Counted from the first letter of the stretch, positions 1 to 9,987 are shown. The stretch is DNA of 64,000 nt from Alteromonas confluentis (GCF_001757105.1 NZ_MDHN01000021.1:186001-250000), one strand, 5' to 3'. The notes: generated by a model from the letters alone, not told the origin. A program made the numbers and translations.

Positions 1-1295
1 GCAGGCCAGTCTTTGGCGGCGCGGGCATCGTTACGTTGCTTGATCAGCGCTTCAATTTCAGCACTTTCATCGTCGTTACTGCCACCTTGCAACCAGGCTT
101 CCGGATCCGCCTGCAGAATACCGACAATGCCACCAATGCCTTTCAGTACTGCCGCCAGCTTACCGGCTTCCTCCGCATTGCCTTTCTGCTTGTTCAGCTC
201 ACGGGCAATGTCGAACAACACGGAAATCGCTTCCGGCACGTTCAAATCGTCATTCATGGCCGATTCAAAACGTTCCAGATAACCGCCGTGGGATAAATCC
301 GTCGCAGAGTTTACATCTACGCCACGCAGTGACGTGTACAAACGCTCAAGACCGGCTTTCGCCTGGGTGATGTTATCCAGTGAATAGCTCAGCTGGCTAC
401 GATAGTGCGCTGACATCAGGAAGAAACGCAACGATTCTGCATCATGCTCCTTAAGCACGTCGCGCAGGGTAAAGAAGTTGCCCAGTGATTTGGACATCTT
501 CTCGTTATCCACCTGCACCATGCCGGTGTGCATCCAGGTATTCACGTAGGTTGTATCGTACGCGCAGCAGGATTGCGCTACTTCGTTTTCGTGGTGCGGG
601 AAGGTCAGGTCAGAACCGCCACCGTGAATGTCAAAGTGCGCGCCAAGGTGTTTATGGTTCATGGCCGAACATTCGATGTGCCAGCCAGGACGACCGTCAC
701 CCCACGGTGACTGCCAATAAGGTTCGCCGGCTTTCGCCTGCTTCCACAACACGAAGTCCAGCGGATCATCTTTGCCTGCTGCCACTTCCACCCGGGCACC
801 GGCCTTCAACTGCTCCAGATTCTGGCGGCTGAGTTTGCCGTAATCACCAAACTTGCTCACATCGAACAGTACATCGCCGCTTTCTGCCACATAGGCGTAG
901 CCTTTATCCAGCAGTTTTTCGATAATGTCGATAATTTCCGCCATATGCGTAGTCACGCGCGGCTCGATGTCCGGCTCCAGCAAATTAATAGCCGCGAAAT
1001 CTTCGTGCATCATCGCGATTGTGCGAGCGGTCAGTTCGTCAGTGGTTTCACCGTTCTCATTGGCCCGGGCGATAATTTTGTCGTCTACGTCTGTGATATT
1101 TCGCACGTAGTTCACGTCGTAGCCCTTGTGACGCAGGTAACGCACCAGAATATCAAAACTCAGGTACGTACGGGCATGGCCCATGTGGCTGAGGTCGTAC
1201 ACCGTGATACCACACACATATAACCCCACGCATCCTTCCTTCAACGGAACAAATGGTGCTTTTTCCCGGGTCAGTGTGTTGTATAGGTGTAGCAT
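1..1295 (-). CDS. cysS: Cysteinyl-tRNA synthetase (3' end cut by window edge)
   Basis: Class I aminoacyl-tRNA synthetase that charges tRNA-Cys with cysteine in the cytoplasm. The translation starts [12 protein letters not shown]. It shows the Zn-ligand Cys in YVCGITVYD, the HIGH-type motif HMGHAR, the second zinc-site segment HIECSAM with [14 protein letters not shown], and the KMSKSLGN loop. About 431 codons are visible; the family is usually about 460 residues, so only the extreme C-terminus is missing. The ATG at 1293-1295 is preceded by GAGGA at a suitable distance. It is transcribed divergently from ppiB across a 169-bp gap. Identification is secure. Confidence 0.97.
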   Translation of the reverse strand, partial: MLHLYNTLTREKAPFVPLKEGCVGLYVCGITVYDLSHMGHARTYLSFDILVRYLRHKGYDVNYVRNITDVDDKIIARANENGETTDELTARTIAMMHEDFAAINLLEPDIEPRVTTHMAEIIDIIEKLLDKGYAYVAESGDVLFDVSKFGDYGKLSRQNLEQLKAGARVEVAAGKDDPLDFVLWKQAKAGEPYWQSPWGDGRPGWHIECSAMNHKHLGAHFDIHGGGSDLTFPHHENEVAQSCCAYDTTYVNTWMHTGMVQVDNEKMSKSLGNFFTLRDVLKEHDAESLRFFLMSAHYRSQLSYSLDNITQAKAGLERLYTSLRGVDVNSATDLSHGGYLERFESAMNDDLNVPEAISVLFDIARELNKQKGNAEEAGKLAAVLKGIGGIVGILQADPEAWLQGGSNDDESAEIEALIKQRNDARAAKDWP

Positions 1296-1464
1296 AGGTA
1301 TCCTCAATTTTTTACATGGAATCAATTCGGGGCGAAAGTGTAGCACTACCGATAGCGGTCGCACAGGTTTTGCCGCCTTTTATCAGTGAATAATTTATCT
1401 CCCGCAGGAAATCGGCTACCATTAGCCCACTTTAAATGCCTGGGACACAGATAAGGGGCGAATC

Positions 1465-1959
1465 ATGGTTACTTTAAAAACCAATCACGGTGATATCACC
1501 ATCGAATTATTTGCAGACAAAGCGCCTGCAACGGTAGAAAACTTCCTAAACTACGTGAAAGAAGGTTTCTATGACAACACGATTTTTCACCGCGTAATCA
1601 ATGGTTTCATGATCCAGGGCGGCGGTTTTACGCCTGACATGGATCAAAAAGCCACTAACGCGCCAATCGCAAACGAAGCGAATAACGGTGTTGCCAACGA
1701 AAAAGGCACTATCGCCATGGCACGTACTAACGATCCGCATTCAGCGACAGGTCAGTTTTTCATTAACGTGAACGACAATGACTTCCTGAACCACACCAGC
1801 GAATCAGTAAACGGCTGGGGCTACTGCGCATTCGGTAAAGTAACCGACGGCATGGACGTGGTTGAAAAAATCAAAGCCGTTAAAACCGGCACCAATGGTT
1901 TCCACCAAGATGTACCGGTAGAGCCGGTCATCATCGAATCTGCTGTTATTACAGAGTAA
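1465..1959 (+). CDS. ppiB: Peptidyl-prolyl cis-trans isomerase B (cyclophilin)
   Basis: A 164-residue cytoplasmic cyclophilin that speeds cis-trans isomerisation of Xaa-Pro bonds. It has no signal peptide, so it is the PpiB rather than the periplasmic PpiA type. Visible family motifs are [13 protein letters not shown] (with the catalytic Arg), [19 protein letters not shown], and [15 protein letters not shown]. The ATG follows AAGGGG eight bases upstream. It lies 63 bp before lpxH, as in enterobacteria, with a hairpin between them. Length and motifs match the family throughout. Confidence 0.96.
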   Translation: MVTLKTNHGDITIELFADKAPATVENFLNYVKEGFYDNTIFHRVINGFMIQGGGFTPDMDQKATNAPIANEANNGVANEKGTIAMARTNDPHSATGQFFINVNDNDFLNHTSESVNGWGYCAFGKVTDGMDVVEKIKAVKTGTNGFHQDVPVEPVIIESAVITE

Positions 1960-1981
1960 TCTCTCGCAGTTTTGAAAATCA

Positions 1982-2007
1982 GAGGCAGCGCCCTGCTGCC
2001 TCGTTTA
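1982..2007 (+). terminator. Hairpin terminator/attenuator after ppiB
   Basis: Perfect 8-bp stem GAGGCAGC (1982-1989) and GCTGCCTC (1995-2002), loop GCCCT, followed by GTTTATT. The T-tract is short and lpxH begins 16 bp later, so it may only reduce read-through from ppiB into lpxH. Confidence 0.6.
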
Positions 2008-2022
2008 TTCTGATGTAGTCGC

Positions 2023-2751
2023 ATGCCATTTACTTATTTCATTGCTGATATTCATTTAAGCGAAGACCGTCCTGATATTACCGACTGTCTGCTTGCCTTT
2101 CTTAAAGACGAAGCGCCACAGGCTGAAGCCCTCTACGTTCTAGGCGACCTTTTTGAATACTGGATTGGCGATGACAATAAAACGCCTTTTAACGACAAAA
2201 TCGCTGCAGCGTTCAAAGCACTCAGTTTAAACACCCCCGTGTTCTTTATTCATGGTAACCGGGATTTCGCCATTCGTGATGGCTGGGCACAACAAGCCGG
2301 TATGACCTTGCTGCCAGAGCAGGCGGTTATCGACTTATATGGTAATCCAACATTAATCAGTCATGGCGACGAACTGTGCACCATGGATGTGGCGTATCAG
2401 AAATTTCGTAAGAAAAGCCGTGGTTGGTGGTGGCCCCGTTTAATGCTTGCCCTTCCCCTTTCTTACCGCCGTAAAGTGGCTGAGAACGGCCGTAAAAAAA
2501 GTAAAATGAACCAGAGCGGCCTGACGGCTGAAATCATGGACGTCACTCCGGAAGAAGTGGTAAAAGCCATGGAAAAATTCAACGTGCAGCGGTTCATTCA
2601 TGGCCATACACACCGCCCCAACATTCATTCTCTGGAAGCGAATGGTAAACCCGCAACCCGCATCGTGTTGGGTGACTGGTATGATCAAGGCTCAGTTTTA
2701 AAGGTCAGTACTGACGAAATTAGCCTCGAAAATAGAAAGTTCAGTCAGTAA
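2023..2751 (+). CDS. lpxH: UDP-2,3-diacylglucosamine diphosphatase
   Basis: Catalyses the fourth step of lipid A synthesis, hydrolysing UDP-2,3-diacyl-GlcN to lipid X and UMP at the inner membrane face. It is a calcineurin-like metallophosphoesterase. Metal ligands are visible in order: D9 and H11 (IADIHLSE), D42 (LGDLFEYWIGDD), N79 (HGNRDF), H114 (SHGDELCT) and the C-terminal HGHTHRP. Its 242 residues match the usual length. Standing next to ppiB is the conserved arrangement. Confidence 0.96.
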   Translation: MPFTYFIADIHLSEDRPDITDCLLAFLKDEAPQAEALYVLGDLFEYWIGDDNKTPFNDKIAAAFKALSLNTPVFFIHGNRDFAIRDGWAQQAGMTLLPEQAVIDLYGNPTLISHGDELCTMDVAYQKFRKKSRGWWWPRLMLALPLSYRRKVAENGRKKSKMNQSGLTAEIMDVTPEEVVKAMEKFNVQRFIHGHTHRPNIHSLEANGKPATRIVLGDWYDQGSVLKVSTDEISLENRKFSQ

Positions 2752-3072
2752 CACTCCTCTAACATTTCGATAGCAGCTCCGACGAGAAAAACGGCTTCAC
2801 CTCAATCACAGACTCGTTACGTTATAACATTTTCAACGACTTAGCTCACCGTTACCCGTCACAGAAACGTCACACATTGCCATAAATCCTTCATGGAGCA
2901 TTAACGGTTACGTCATAAATCATCCCTAGGCTATCTTGCGACCCAGGATAGGGATGTCCTCCACTGACCAAGGGTGATCTCGGCTACACATCGTCGTCAC
3001 ACCCTTTCCCCTGTTCCTGATGGCAAACGGCCTACAGCGCCGATAACGAAAACATAAATTAGGAATGTCACA
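2752..3072. other. Intergenic region before the alkaline phosphatases
   Basis: A 321-bp gap between lpxH and the first alkaline phosphatase. No credible gene is seen. The lone minus-strand frame here runs back into the phosphatase and has no family features. The region holds the Pho-box repeats described separately, followed by AT-rich sequence (around 2913-2920) that could be a -10 element. Confidence 0.6.
2856..2895 (+). promoter_or_regulatory. Putative Pho box: four 7-bp repeats at 11-bp spacing
   Basis: Four direct heptamers, CCGTCAC (2856), ACGTCAC (2867), TGCCATA (2878) and CTTCATG (2889), each start exactly 11 bp after the last, with A/T-rich 4-bp spacers. This is the layout of tandem PhoB sites (consensus CTGTCAT-N4 repeats). 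The repeats are on the strand of, and upstream of, two alkaline phosphatase genes. PhoB control is inferred from spacing and context; the last two repeats match the consensus less well. Confidence 0.7.
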
Positions 3073-4656
3073 ATGAAATTTAACTGGAAAGCTTCTGTCA
3101 GCGCGCTTGCACTGGCAGTGTCGTCTGGTTTGCAGGCCGACGTACTTCCAGCCTATCAGGCGGAAAGCGCATGGTTCACAGATGCACAGACAAAAATCGC
3201 AGAAAAGCTGGAAACCAATAATAATTTCCGTGCTAAAAACGTCATCCTGTTCGTTGGTGATGGCATGGGGGTCTCTACCCTCACTGCATCGCGCATTCGT
3301 AAAGGTCAGCTCGCCGGTGAAATGGGTGAAGAAGGATATCTGGCTTGGGAACGCTTTCCAGGAACTGCACTTGTAAAAACCTACAACGTAGACGCGCAAA
3401 CACCTGATTCAGCCGGTACCATGACCGCTATGATGTCGGGCCTGAAAACCGATGTTGGGGTTATCGGTGTGGATGAAGACATTGTGCGCGGCGACTGCTC
3501 AACGGTTGTTGGCAACGAAGCCGTAACTGCACTGGAACTGGCAGAAATTAAAGGTCTGTCTACGGGTGTGGTTTCAACAGCACGCATCACTCACGCTACC
3601 CCAGCGGCCACGTACGCTAAATCTGCAGACCGTAACTGGGAAGATGATGGCGATATGCCAGAAGAAGCCCTTACTGCGGGCTGTACTGATATCGCTGACC
3701 AACTGGTTCACTTCGAAGAGAATCTGGAAAGCCGCTTCACCGGTATCGATGTAAACGGTATTGACGTGGTCATGGGTGGCGGTCGTCGTTCATTCCTGCC
3801 TAAAGATGCAGCATTTAACAGCACAGATGCAGTTAGCGAAGTGGAAGGTGACCGTAACGATTCACGGGATCTCACCGCGGAATGGCAAGAAATGTACAGC
3901 GATGGCGTTTACATCACTGACCAGGCAGGCTTCGATGGCGTCGATGCGGCTGCCACAACGCGCCTGTTCGGCTTGTTCAACGAATCTCACATGCAGTACG
4001 AAGCAGACCGCGCTAACGATGTTGCCGGTGAACCTTCTGTTGCCGAAATGACCACCAAAGCAATTGATATTCTGGACAATAACGACAAAGGTTTTTTCCT
4101 GATGGTTGAATCTGGTCGTATTGACCACGCGCACCATGCCGGTAACGCTTCAGGCGCACTGTCTGAAACACTGGCACTGGAAGCGGCTATCGAAGCTGCT
4201 GTTGCAAACACAGATCCATCTGAAACCCTGATCCTGGTTACGGCTGACCACGGTCACGTATTTACCATCGCTGGGTATCCGAAGCGCGGTAATCCAATTC
4301 TGGGCAAAGTAGTTAACGTGGGTGCTGACGAACCCGCCACCGCTGCCGACGATATGCCGTATACCACCGTTGGTTACATGAACGGCTACGGCTTTAACGA
4401 CCTGGGCACTGAAACCGACTCTGATGCGATTTACAGCGAAGAAGTGAACGCAGGCCGTATGGACATCACCGCAGTAGACACCACCACGCCTGGCTATCAC
4501 CAGGAAGCGCTGATCCCACTGACATCAGAAACCCACTCTGGTGAAGACATTTCACTGCACGGCACCGGCCCTGGCAGCCAGTTAATTCAGGGTGTTATTG
4601 AACAGTCTGTTGTTTTCCACCTGATTAACCAGTCTCTTGGTCTGCTTGAAGAATAA
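3073..4656 (+). CDS. phoA: Secreted alkaline phosphatase (PhoA family)
   Basis: Hydrolyses phosphate monoesters outside the cytoplasm to release phosphate. The 527-residue product starts with a Sec signal peptide cleaved near LQAD (about residue 22). Metal and catalytic motifs of the alkaline phosphatase family follow: VGDGMG (D63), the nucleophile in TPDSAGT (S113), then GRIDHAHHAG, TADHGHV and the late ETHSGED. The gene follows a Pho-box-like array, and 12 bp after it begins a paralogue that shares long stretches, including the MQYEADRANDVAGEPS region. The gene has good AGGAATG-type spacing at its start. The exact substrate is unknown. Confidence 0.95.
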   Translation: MKFNWKASVSALALAVSSGLQADVLPAYQAESAWFTDAQTKIAEKLETNNNFRAKNVILFVGDGMGVSTLTASRIRKGQLAGEMGEEGYLAWERFPGTALVKTYNVDAQTPDSAGTMTAMMSGLKTDVGVIGVDEDIVRGDCSTVVGNEAVTALELAEIKGLSTGVVSTARITHATPAATYAKSADRNWEDDGDMPEEALTAGCTDIADQLVHFEENLESRFTGIDVNGIDVVMGGGRRSFLPKDAAFNSTDAVSEVEGDRNDSRDLTAEWQEMYSDGVYITDQAGFDGVDAAATTRLFGLFNESHMQYEADRANDVAGEPSVAEMTTKAIDILDNNDKGFFLMVESGRIDHAHHAGNASGALSETLALEAAIEAAVANTDPSETLILVTADHGHVFTIAGYPKRGNPILGKVVNVGADEPATAADDMPYTTVGYMNGYGFNDLGTETDSDAIYSEEVNAGRMDITAVDTTTPGYHQEALIPLTSETHSGEDISLHGTGPGSQLIQGVIEQSVVFHLINQSLGLLEE

Positions 4657-4668
4657 GAAGAGGACATC

Positions 4669-6573
4669 ATGAAAGCATTTAAATATAGCGTATTAGCTTT
4701 GGCCATGGCTGGCCTGACCGCATGTTCTCTGGACGGCGACGATGGTGCTGACGGTACCGATGGCAACAACGGCCTGAACAGCCTGACAGTACAAACTGAA
4801 CTGGCAACTGGCGATGCAAACTGCCCTAACAGTGGCGTGCGTTTCGACAGCGGTCTGGACAGCAATGCTGACGGCGCACTGGGTGAAGACGAAATCACAG
4901 ACACCAGCTATGTATGTGTGCAGGCAAATACCCAGGTCGATAATTCTGAACTGCTGACCAGCCTGAACAACGACTACTTCGTTGCCGGTCAGGCAGAAGT
5001 AGAAGCAAACAAAAATGTGTGGCTGCAGGCTACCGGCACCTCTTCTACCGAAAGTACCCGTAACCTTACCAGCAACACCACGGTTACTAAGCACGAATCT
5101 CTGGAAGCCGCGGTTGCCCAGTTAAACGGTAAAGCGAAGAACGTGATTCTGTTCGTTGGCGACGGCATGGGTGTATCTACGGTGACTGCTGCACGTATTC
5201 TGGAAGGCCAGATGAACGGTGACAGCGGTGAAGAGAACCAATTGAGCTTTGACCGCTTCCCATTCGCTGGTTTGTCTAAAACCTATAACGTTGATGCGCA
5301 AACACCAGATTCTGCCGGCACCATGTCGGCAATGATGAGCGGTGTGAAAACTGACGTGGGTGTTATCGGGGTAAGCGAAGGTGTGGTGCGTGGCGATTGC
5401 AGCACGGTTGCCGGTACTGAACTGGTAACCGCATTGGAACTGGCTGAACTGGCCGGTAAATCTACCGGTATCGTGTCAACGGCACGTATTACCCACGCGA
5501 CACCTGCAGCGACTTACGCCAAATCGGCTGATCGCAACTGGGAAGACGATGGCGATATGCCAGCAGAAGCCATTGAAGCAGGCTGTTCCGACATTGCTTC
5601 ACAGCTGGTTGGTTTTGAAGCCGCTACGGAAGCCCGTTTCGGTGCAGACATCGACGGTATCGAAGTGGTAATGGGCGGTGGACGTCGTTCATTCCTGCCT
5701 CGTGACGAAGCGTTTAACAGCCCTGATGCAGTAAGTTCTGTGGAAGGTGATCGTACTGATGGCCGTGACTTAACGGCAGAATGGGCGACGCAATATCCAA
5801 ACGGTGTGTACATTTACGATCAAGCTGGCTTCGATGGTCTTGATACTGAAACCACTGAGCGCGTGTTTGCCCTGTTCAATGAATCACACATGCAGTACGA
5901 AGCCGACCGCGCTAACGATGTAGCCGGTGAACCTTCAATTGCAGAAATGACCGAGACCGCCATTAACGTTCTGAACAACAACAATGACGGTTTCTTCCTG
6001 ATGGTTGAGTCGGGCCGTATCGACCACGGTCACCACGCGGGCAGCGCCTACAATGCGCTGACTGATACTGTCGCGCTGGCCGACGCCGTAGCAGTTGCTG
6101 ACGAGTTAACCAATGACGATGACACGCTGATCATCGTGACAGCCGACCACGGCCACGTGTTCACCATTGCCGGTTATCCGAAGCGTGGTAACCCAATTCT
6201 GGGCAAAGTGGTTAACGTGGGTGCGGAAGAAGCGGCCACAGCGGCTGACGGCATGCCATATACCACCGTGGGCTACATGAACGGTAATGGTTTCCGTAAC
6301 CTCGGCGCAGAAACTGATGCTGATGAAGGCTACAACTATGATTTGGCTGCTGGTCGTCAAGACATCACCGATGTCGATACCACAACACCAGGTTACCACC
6401 AGGAAGCATTAGTGCCACTGTCGTCAGAAACTCACTCAGGTGAAGACGTTGGCATTTATGCAAAAGGTCCGGGTGCCTTCCTGATCAACAGCACCAACGA
6501 GCAAAGCGTTATCTTCCACGTGATGGACTTTGCCGCTGACCTAACCGAACAGGCTAATTCAGCCGTTGAGTAA
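4669..6573 (+). CDS. Lipoprotein alkaline phosphatase with N-terminal GDDG/Cys domain
   Basis: A second PhoA-family phosphatase of 634 residues. It has a lipobox LTAC with C19 as the lipidated residue, so it is membrane-anchored and not free. Residues about 20-85 form an extra module: a short GDDGADGTDG collagen-like run followed by a Cys-containing segment (NCPNSGVRFDSGLDSN ... YVC), like small acidic modules seen at the start of many marine surface lipoproteins. The catalytic domain follows with VGDGMG (D165), TPDSAGT (S215), GRIDHGHHAG, TADHGHV and ETHSGED. It is co-transcribed with the upstream paralogue (12-bp gap, GAAGAGGAC before the ATG). The pair probably arose by tandem duplication. 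Confidence 0.93.
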   Translation: MKAFKYSVLALAMAGLTACSLDGDDGADGTDGNNGLNSLTVQTELATGDANCPNSGVRFDSGLDSNADGALGEDEITDTSYVCVQANTQVDNSELLTSLNNDYFVAGQAEVEANKNVWLQATGTSSTESTRNLTSNTTVTKHESLEAAVAQLNGKAKNVILFVGDGMGVSTVTAARILEGQMNGDSGEENQLSFDRFPFAGLSKTYNVDAQTPDSAGTMSAMMSGVKTDVGVIGVSEGVVRGDCSTVAGTELVTALELAELAGKSTGIVSTARITHATPAATYAKSADRNWEDDGDMPAEAIEAGCSDIASQLVGFEAATEARFGADIDGIEVVMGGGRRSFLPRDEAFNSPDAVSSVEGDRTDGRDLTAEWATQYPNGVYIYDQAGFDGLDTETTERVFALFNESHMQYEADRANDVAGEPSIAEMTETAINVLNNNNDGFFLMVESGRIDHGHHAGSAYNALTDTVALADAVAVADELTNDDDTLIIVTADHGHVFTIAGYPKRGNPILGKVVNVGAEEAATAADGMPYTTVGYMNGNGFRNLGAETDADEGYNYDLAAGRQDITDVDTTTPGYHQEALVPLSSETHSGEDVGIYAKGPGAFLINSTNEQSVIFHVMDFAADLTEQANSAVE

Positions 6574-6604
6574 CGCGTTCGACACGTTTTTAAAGTAAAA
6601 TTAT

Positions 6605-6628
6605 GGGGTGCCTGCGGGCATCCCTTTT
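6605..6628 (+). terminator. Rho-independent terminator after the phosphatase pair
   Basis: Stem GGGGTGCC (6605-6612) and GGCATCCC (6617-6624) with one G-T pair, loop TGCG, then TTTT. It overlaps the longer upstream start option of the next gene, which supports the downstream start at 6641. Confidence 0.75.
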
Positions 6629-6640
6629 CAGGTTATAACT

Positions 6641-7381
6641 ATGAAGAAAATTGTACTCACTTTAAGCAGCTTGCTACTCTCGGCTTCCGCTTTTGCTACC
6701 AGCGATTCCACCAGCGCCCAACAATGTGACGCACAGAAAAACTGGGCACACGCTGAATACACCTTCACTGAGAAACACGGTGAAAAACAAAGTCAAAAAC
6801 ACCTGGGCTTGTGGCGCAAACCCAACGTAGTGGCCCACGAATATCCGGCCAACAACATTACCCAAATGTGGGAACATGTGCATGAGCGAGTGAAAGCTAC
6901 CCGCTTTTTCGATAGCCATGCCCGTGCCATTGAATATCAACCAGGCGAAGCCATTCACGGCCGGGTAGATAACGATTGGGAATACCGCAACCAACTGATC
7001 AAAGATGCCTTTATAAGCCAATTGACGAAAGTGAGCTCTCGCGGCGAAGGTTGTGCCCGGGAAGACCGTTATCATCTGGAAAAAGACAATGAAACCATAG
7101 ATCTCGTCTGGATGCCTGCGCAGGATTTACTGGTCTCGTTTAGTGTAAAACGTGGTGATAAGGAAATACGCTGGCAGCAGGATTCCATCGATCACGATCA
7201 ACAGGCCATCAAAGCGTTCTTTGCCAAACGATCAGAATTTCAGACCACGGATTTTGCCGACATCGGCGACGATCATACCGACCCATTTCTCACCAACATG
7301 GTTCACCAGGGCTTCATTGAAGCGGGTGCCAGCGGCTTCTATGATGCCAACGGTAATGCCATTGGTGAACATCATCATTGA
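6641..7381 (+). CDS. Exported protein of unknown function
   Basis: The 246-residue product begins MKKIVLTLSSLLLSASAFAT, a clear Sec signal peptide cleaved after AFA, so it should be periplasmic or secreted. I do not recognise the family. The mature part is polar and rich in Asp, Glu and His, with two Cys and a His-rich end (GEHHH). An in-frame GTG at 6608 lies inside the terminator hairpin and gives a prefix before the signal peptide, so the ATG at 6641 is preferred. It follows the two phosphatases but is separated by a terminator; no functional link can be claimed. Confidence 0.8.
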   Translation: MKKIVLTLSSLLLSASAFATSDSTSAQQCDAQKNWAHAEYTFTEKHGEKQSQKHLGLWRKPNVVAHEYPANNITQMWEHVHERVKATRFFDSHARAIEYQPGEAIHGRVDNDWEYRNQLIKDAFISQLTKVSSRGEGCAREDRYHLEKDNETIDLVWMPAQDLLVSFSVKRGDKEIRWQQDSIDHDQQAIKAFFAKRSEFQTTDFADIGDDHTDPFLTNMVHQGFIEAGASGFYDANGNAIGEHHH

Positions 7382-7461
7382 TCTCTGTCGCAAAATTCGC
7401 CTCAATGTAAAATTTTGTGCTATAAAAGAAGGGATTTAATTTTCATCAAGGATGGTGAAGA

Positions 7462-8088
7462 ATGTCCACTTTCTTCTTTCACGATGCCAATTTTCTGTTT
7501 AGTGCAGCGGTTGGCATAGTCATACTTTTCTTTATTATTGAATGCCTTGGCATGTTGCTGGGCACCAGTTTGTTGGGTCTGTTCGACGACTTACCAGACA
7601 TAGACGGCAGTACAGATACAGTAACCGGATTGTCCAGCATTACCAGCTGGCTCTCACTCGACCGTCTGCCCGTGATGATCTGGTTTATCCTGTTGTTAAC
7701 GTTATTCGGATTAACCGGCTACCTGTTGAATCTGACCTATTCCAGCTTTTTCAGCGGACGCTATTTATCTGCACTTGTTGGCGTGCCCATTGCAATGTTC
7801 ATCGCCCTGCCCCTTACCGGTCGATTCGGTGGCGCGCTGGCACGTTTGCTGCCGAAAAACGAATCATCCGCAATGGATACCGATTCCTTTGTTGGCACCG
7901 TGGCGGAAATTACCATTGGCGTTGCTCGCACAGGCAGCCCGGCAGAAGCCAAATTTCCTGACAGGTATGGTCAGGTCCACTATGTACTTGTTGAACCATT
8001 CGAAACAGAAGACACCTTCACCCGAGGAGAGAAAATCATTCTGGTGAAGAAAAATCCGCAAAGCTGGTTGGCGACAAGGTATCGCTAG
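7462..8088 (+). CDS. yqiJ: YqiJ-like membrane protein with OB-fold
   Basis: A 208-residue inner-membrane protein with three hydrophobic segments (roughly residues 14-38, 70-92 and 102-122) and a C-terminal soluble domain starting SFVGTVAEITIG that resembles the OB-fold of NfeD-like partners. Such proteins accompany flotillins, and the flotillin yqiK starts 57 bp downstream. The length matches E. coli YqiJ. AAGGATG lies before the ATG. It probably supports assembly or anchoring of the flotillin scaffold; this is inferred from the family. Confidence 0.88.
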   Translation: MSTFFFHDANFLFSAAVGIVILFFIIECLGMLLGTSLLGLFDDLPDIDGSTDTVTGLSSITSWLSLDRLPVMIWFILLLTLFGLTGYLLNLTYSSFFSGRYLSALVGVPIAMFIALPLTGRFGGALARLLPKNESSAMDTDSFVGTVAEITIGVARTGSPAEAKFPDRYGQVHYVLVEPFETEDTFTRGEKIILVKKNPQSWLATRYR

Positions 8089-8145
8089 CCCGGCTTTAAG
8101 GGAACATAAACGACGGAAACAGTAGTAACAAAGGAAGCAGTAAAC

Positions 8146-9903
8146 ATGGAAACATACTCATCGAATAATCTGCCGGAGATCCTGATCCTGGCATTGATTG
8201 TCATCATCGCCCTGCTCGCTATCGGGCTGATATTCGCCAAACTGTATAAACGTGCAACCAAAGAAACCGCTTTTGTGCGTACCGGTCTGGGTGGCGAAAA
8301 AGTGATTAAAGACGGTGGTGCTATCGTGCTGCCAGTGGTGCATGAAATCATTCCTGTGAACATGAACACGCTGCGCATTGAAGTGGAGAAAACCCAGAAA
8401 GATGCGCTTATCACCAAAGATCGCATGCGGGTTGACGTAAAAGCCGATTTCTATCTTCGCGTCGCCCCTAACGCCAGTGGTATTTCTATGGCTGCACAAA
8501 CACTCGGCACACGTACCACCCGCGCCGAGGAAGTGAAAAAGCTCATGGAATCGAAGTTTGTTGATGTGCTGCGTGCAGTAGCCGCAGAAATGACGATGAC
8601 AGAAATGCACGAACAGCGTGCAGACTTCGTGCAGAAAGTACAGCAGAGTGTGGCCAACGATCTGGAGAAAAACGGTCTCGAGCTGGAATCGGTGAGTCTG
8701 ACTGGCTTCGACCAAACCGATTTAGACTTCTTCAACGAAAATAACGCTTTCGATGCGGAAGGTCGTGCCCGCCTTGCCAAAATCATTGAAGAAAAGCGCA
8801 AAGAAACCAACGACATTCAGCAGGAAAACCGGATTAAAATTGAAACCCGGAATCTGGAAGCTGAAAAAGAATCACTGAACATCAAACGAGAAGAAGAAGA
8901 AGCCCGTTTGACTCAGGAACAGGTACTGCAGTTTAAGCGCCAGGAGCAGAAAGCAGAAATTTCCAAGCAGCGTGAGCAAAAAGAGCGCGAAGAGCGCGAA
9001 GCGGCCATCGCCAAAGAAAAGGCCATTGAAGCGGCAGAAATCGATAAATCCCGCGAGCTCGAAACCCGTGAAATTGCCAAGCGAAAAGCATTGGAAGAAG
9101 CGCGTATTTCTCAGCAGCAAGATGTGGAAGTGGCCGAGCAGGTTAAACAGATTGCCGTTGCCACCAAGTCTGAAGAAGAATCTGCTGCCCGCGCAAAAGC
9201 CGCCGAAGCTGAAAAAGCCAAGGTAGAAAAAGAAGAAGCGGTTATTACTGCCCGTCAGGTTGCCGACGCCAAGCGTCGCATGGAAATCGAAGTTATCGAT
9301 GCCCGTAAAGAGGCTGAGCGTGAGGCAGTAGGTATTACCGTTGAAGCACAGGCGAAGAAAGAAGCAGCAGAAAACGCAGCCCAGGCTATTCTCACCGAAG
9401 CCAAAGCCTCTGCCGATGCGAAAATGCTGCAAGCCGAAGCCGATGAGAAAGTACTGGCCGTTGAAGCGGCGGGTAAACAAGCATTGTACGATGCCGAAAA
9501 CACCCTGAAGAACGAACAGATTGAGCTGCAAAAAGCGCTGGCTATTCTTAAAGTGCTGCCTGAAGTTATCGCCAGTGCGGTTAAGCCACTGGAGAATATT
9601 GAAGGCATTAAAATACTGCAGGGCTATGGTGTGGGCGCTTCCGGAAGCGGTCAGGAAGGCACGCTAAGTACAGGTAATGGCAGCATGGCCGACCAGGTTA
9701 CGCAGGCTGCGCTCAACTATCGCGCCAATGCCCCGGTTGTAGATGCTCTGCTCCGTGAAGTGGGTTTGGTAGACAAGCAAGGCGGTTCACTGACGGATTT
9801 GCTGAAAGGCGACAGCACGCTACTGAACAGCATGACTACGCCAGCGCCAGTTGCTTCTCCGGTTGAAAAGCCAAAGTCAAACGGTGCAGCGCCAGCCGAG
9901 TAA
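8146..9903 (+). CDS. yqiK: Flotillin-like inner-membrane protein YqiK
   Basis: A 585-residue SPFH/flotillin. It has an N-terminal membrane segment (about 13-33, LILALIVIIALLAIG), an SPFH domain to about residue 210, and a long charged coiled coil (about 215-450) rich in Glu, Lys and Ala, then a flotillin-type tail (LPEVIASAVKPLENIEGIKI). Flotillins scaffold membrane microdomains and influence fluidity and protein partitioning. It forms an operon with yqiJ, has AAGGAAG before the ATG, and is followed by a strong terminator. Confidence 0.94.
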   Translation: METYSSNNLPEILILALIVIIALLAIGLIFAKLYKRATKETAFVRTGLGGEKVIKDGGAIVLPVVHEIIPVNMNTLRIEVEKTQKDALITKDRMRVDVKADFYLRVAPNASGISMAAQTLGTRTTRAEEVKKLMESKFVDVLRAVAAEMTMTEMHEQRADFVQKVQQSVANDLEKNGLELESVSLTGFDQTDLDFFNENNAFDAEGRARLAKIIEEKRKETNDIQQENRIKIETRNLEAEKESLNIKREEEEARLTQEQVLQFKRQEQKAEISKQREQKEREEREAAIAKEKAIEAAEIDKSRELETREIAKRKALEEARISQQQDVEVAEQVKQIAVATKSEEESAARAKAAEAEKAKVEKEEAVITARQVADAKRRMEIEVIDARKEAEREAVGITVEAQAKKEAAENAAQAILTEAKASADAKMLQAEADEKVLAVEAAGKQALYDAENTLKNEQIELQKALAILKVLPEVIASAVKPLENIEGIKILQGYGVGASGSGQEGTLSTGNGSMADQVTQAALNYRANAPVVDALLREVGLVDKQGGSLTDLLKGDSTLLNSMTTPAPVASPVEKPKSNGAAPAE

Positions 9904-9955
9904 TTTAGCTTGTCGAAGCATCACCGCTGACTGGAAGTCAGGCCAGCAATTTTGT

Positions 9956-9987
9956 AAAAGCGGAGTACACCAGTACTCCGCTTTTTT
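9956..9987 (+). terminator. Rho-independent terminator of yqiJK
   Basis: Perfect 9-bp stem GCGGAGTAC (9960-9968) / GTACTCCGC (9973-9981), loop ACCA, followed by six T and preceded by four A. Confidence 0.93.

Noticed and set aside
3107..6399. Several open frames antisense to or within the alkaline phosphatase genes
   Set aside because: They are shadows of strongly coding genes without ribosome-binding sites or family motifs.
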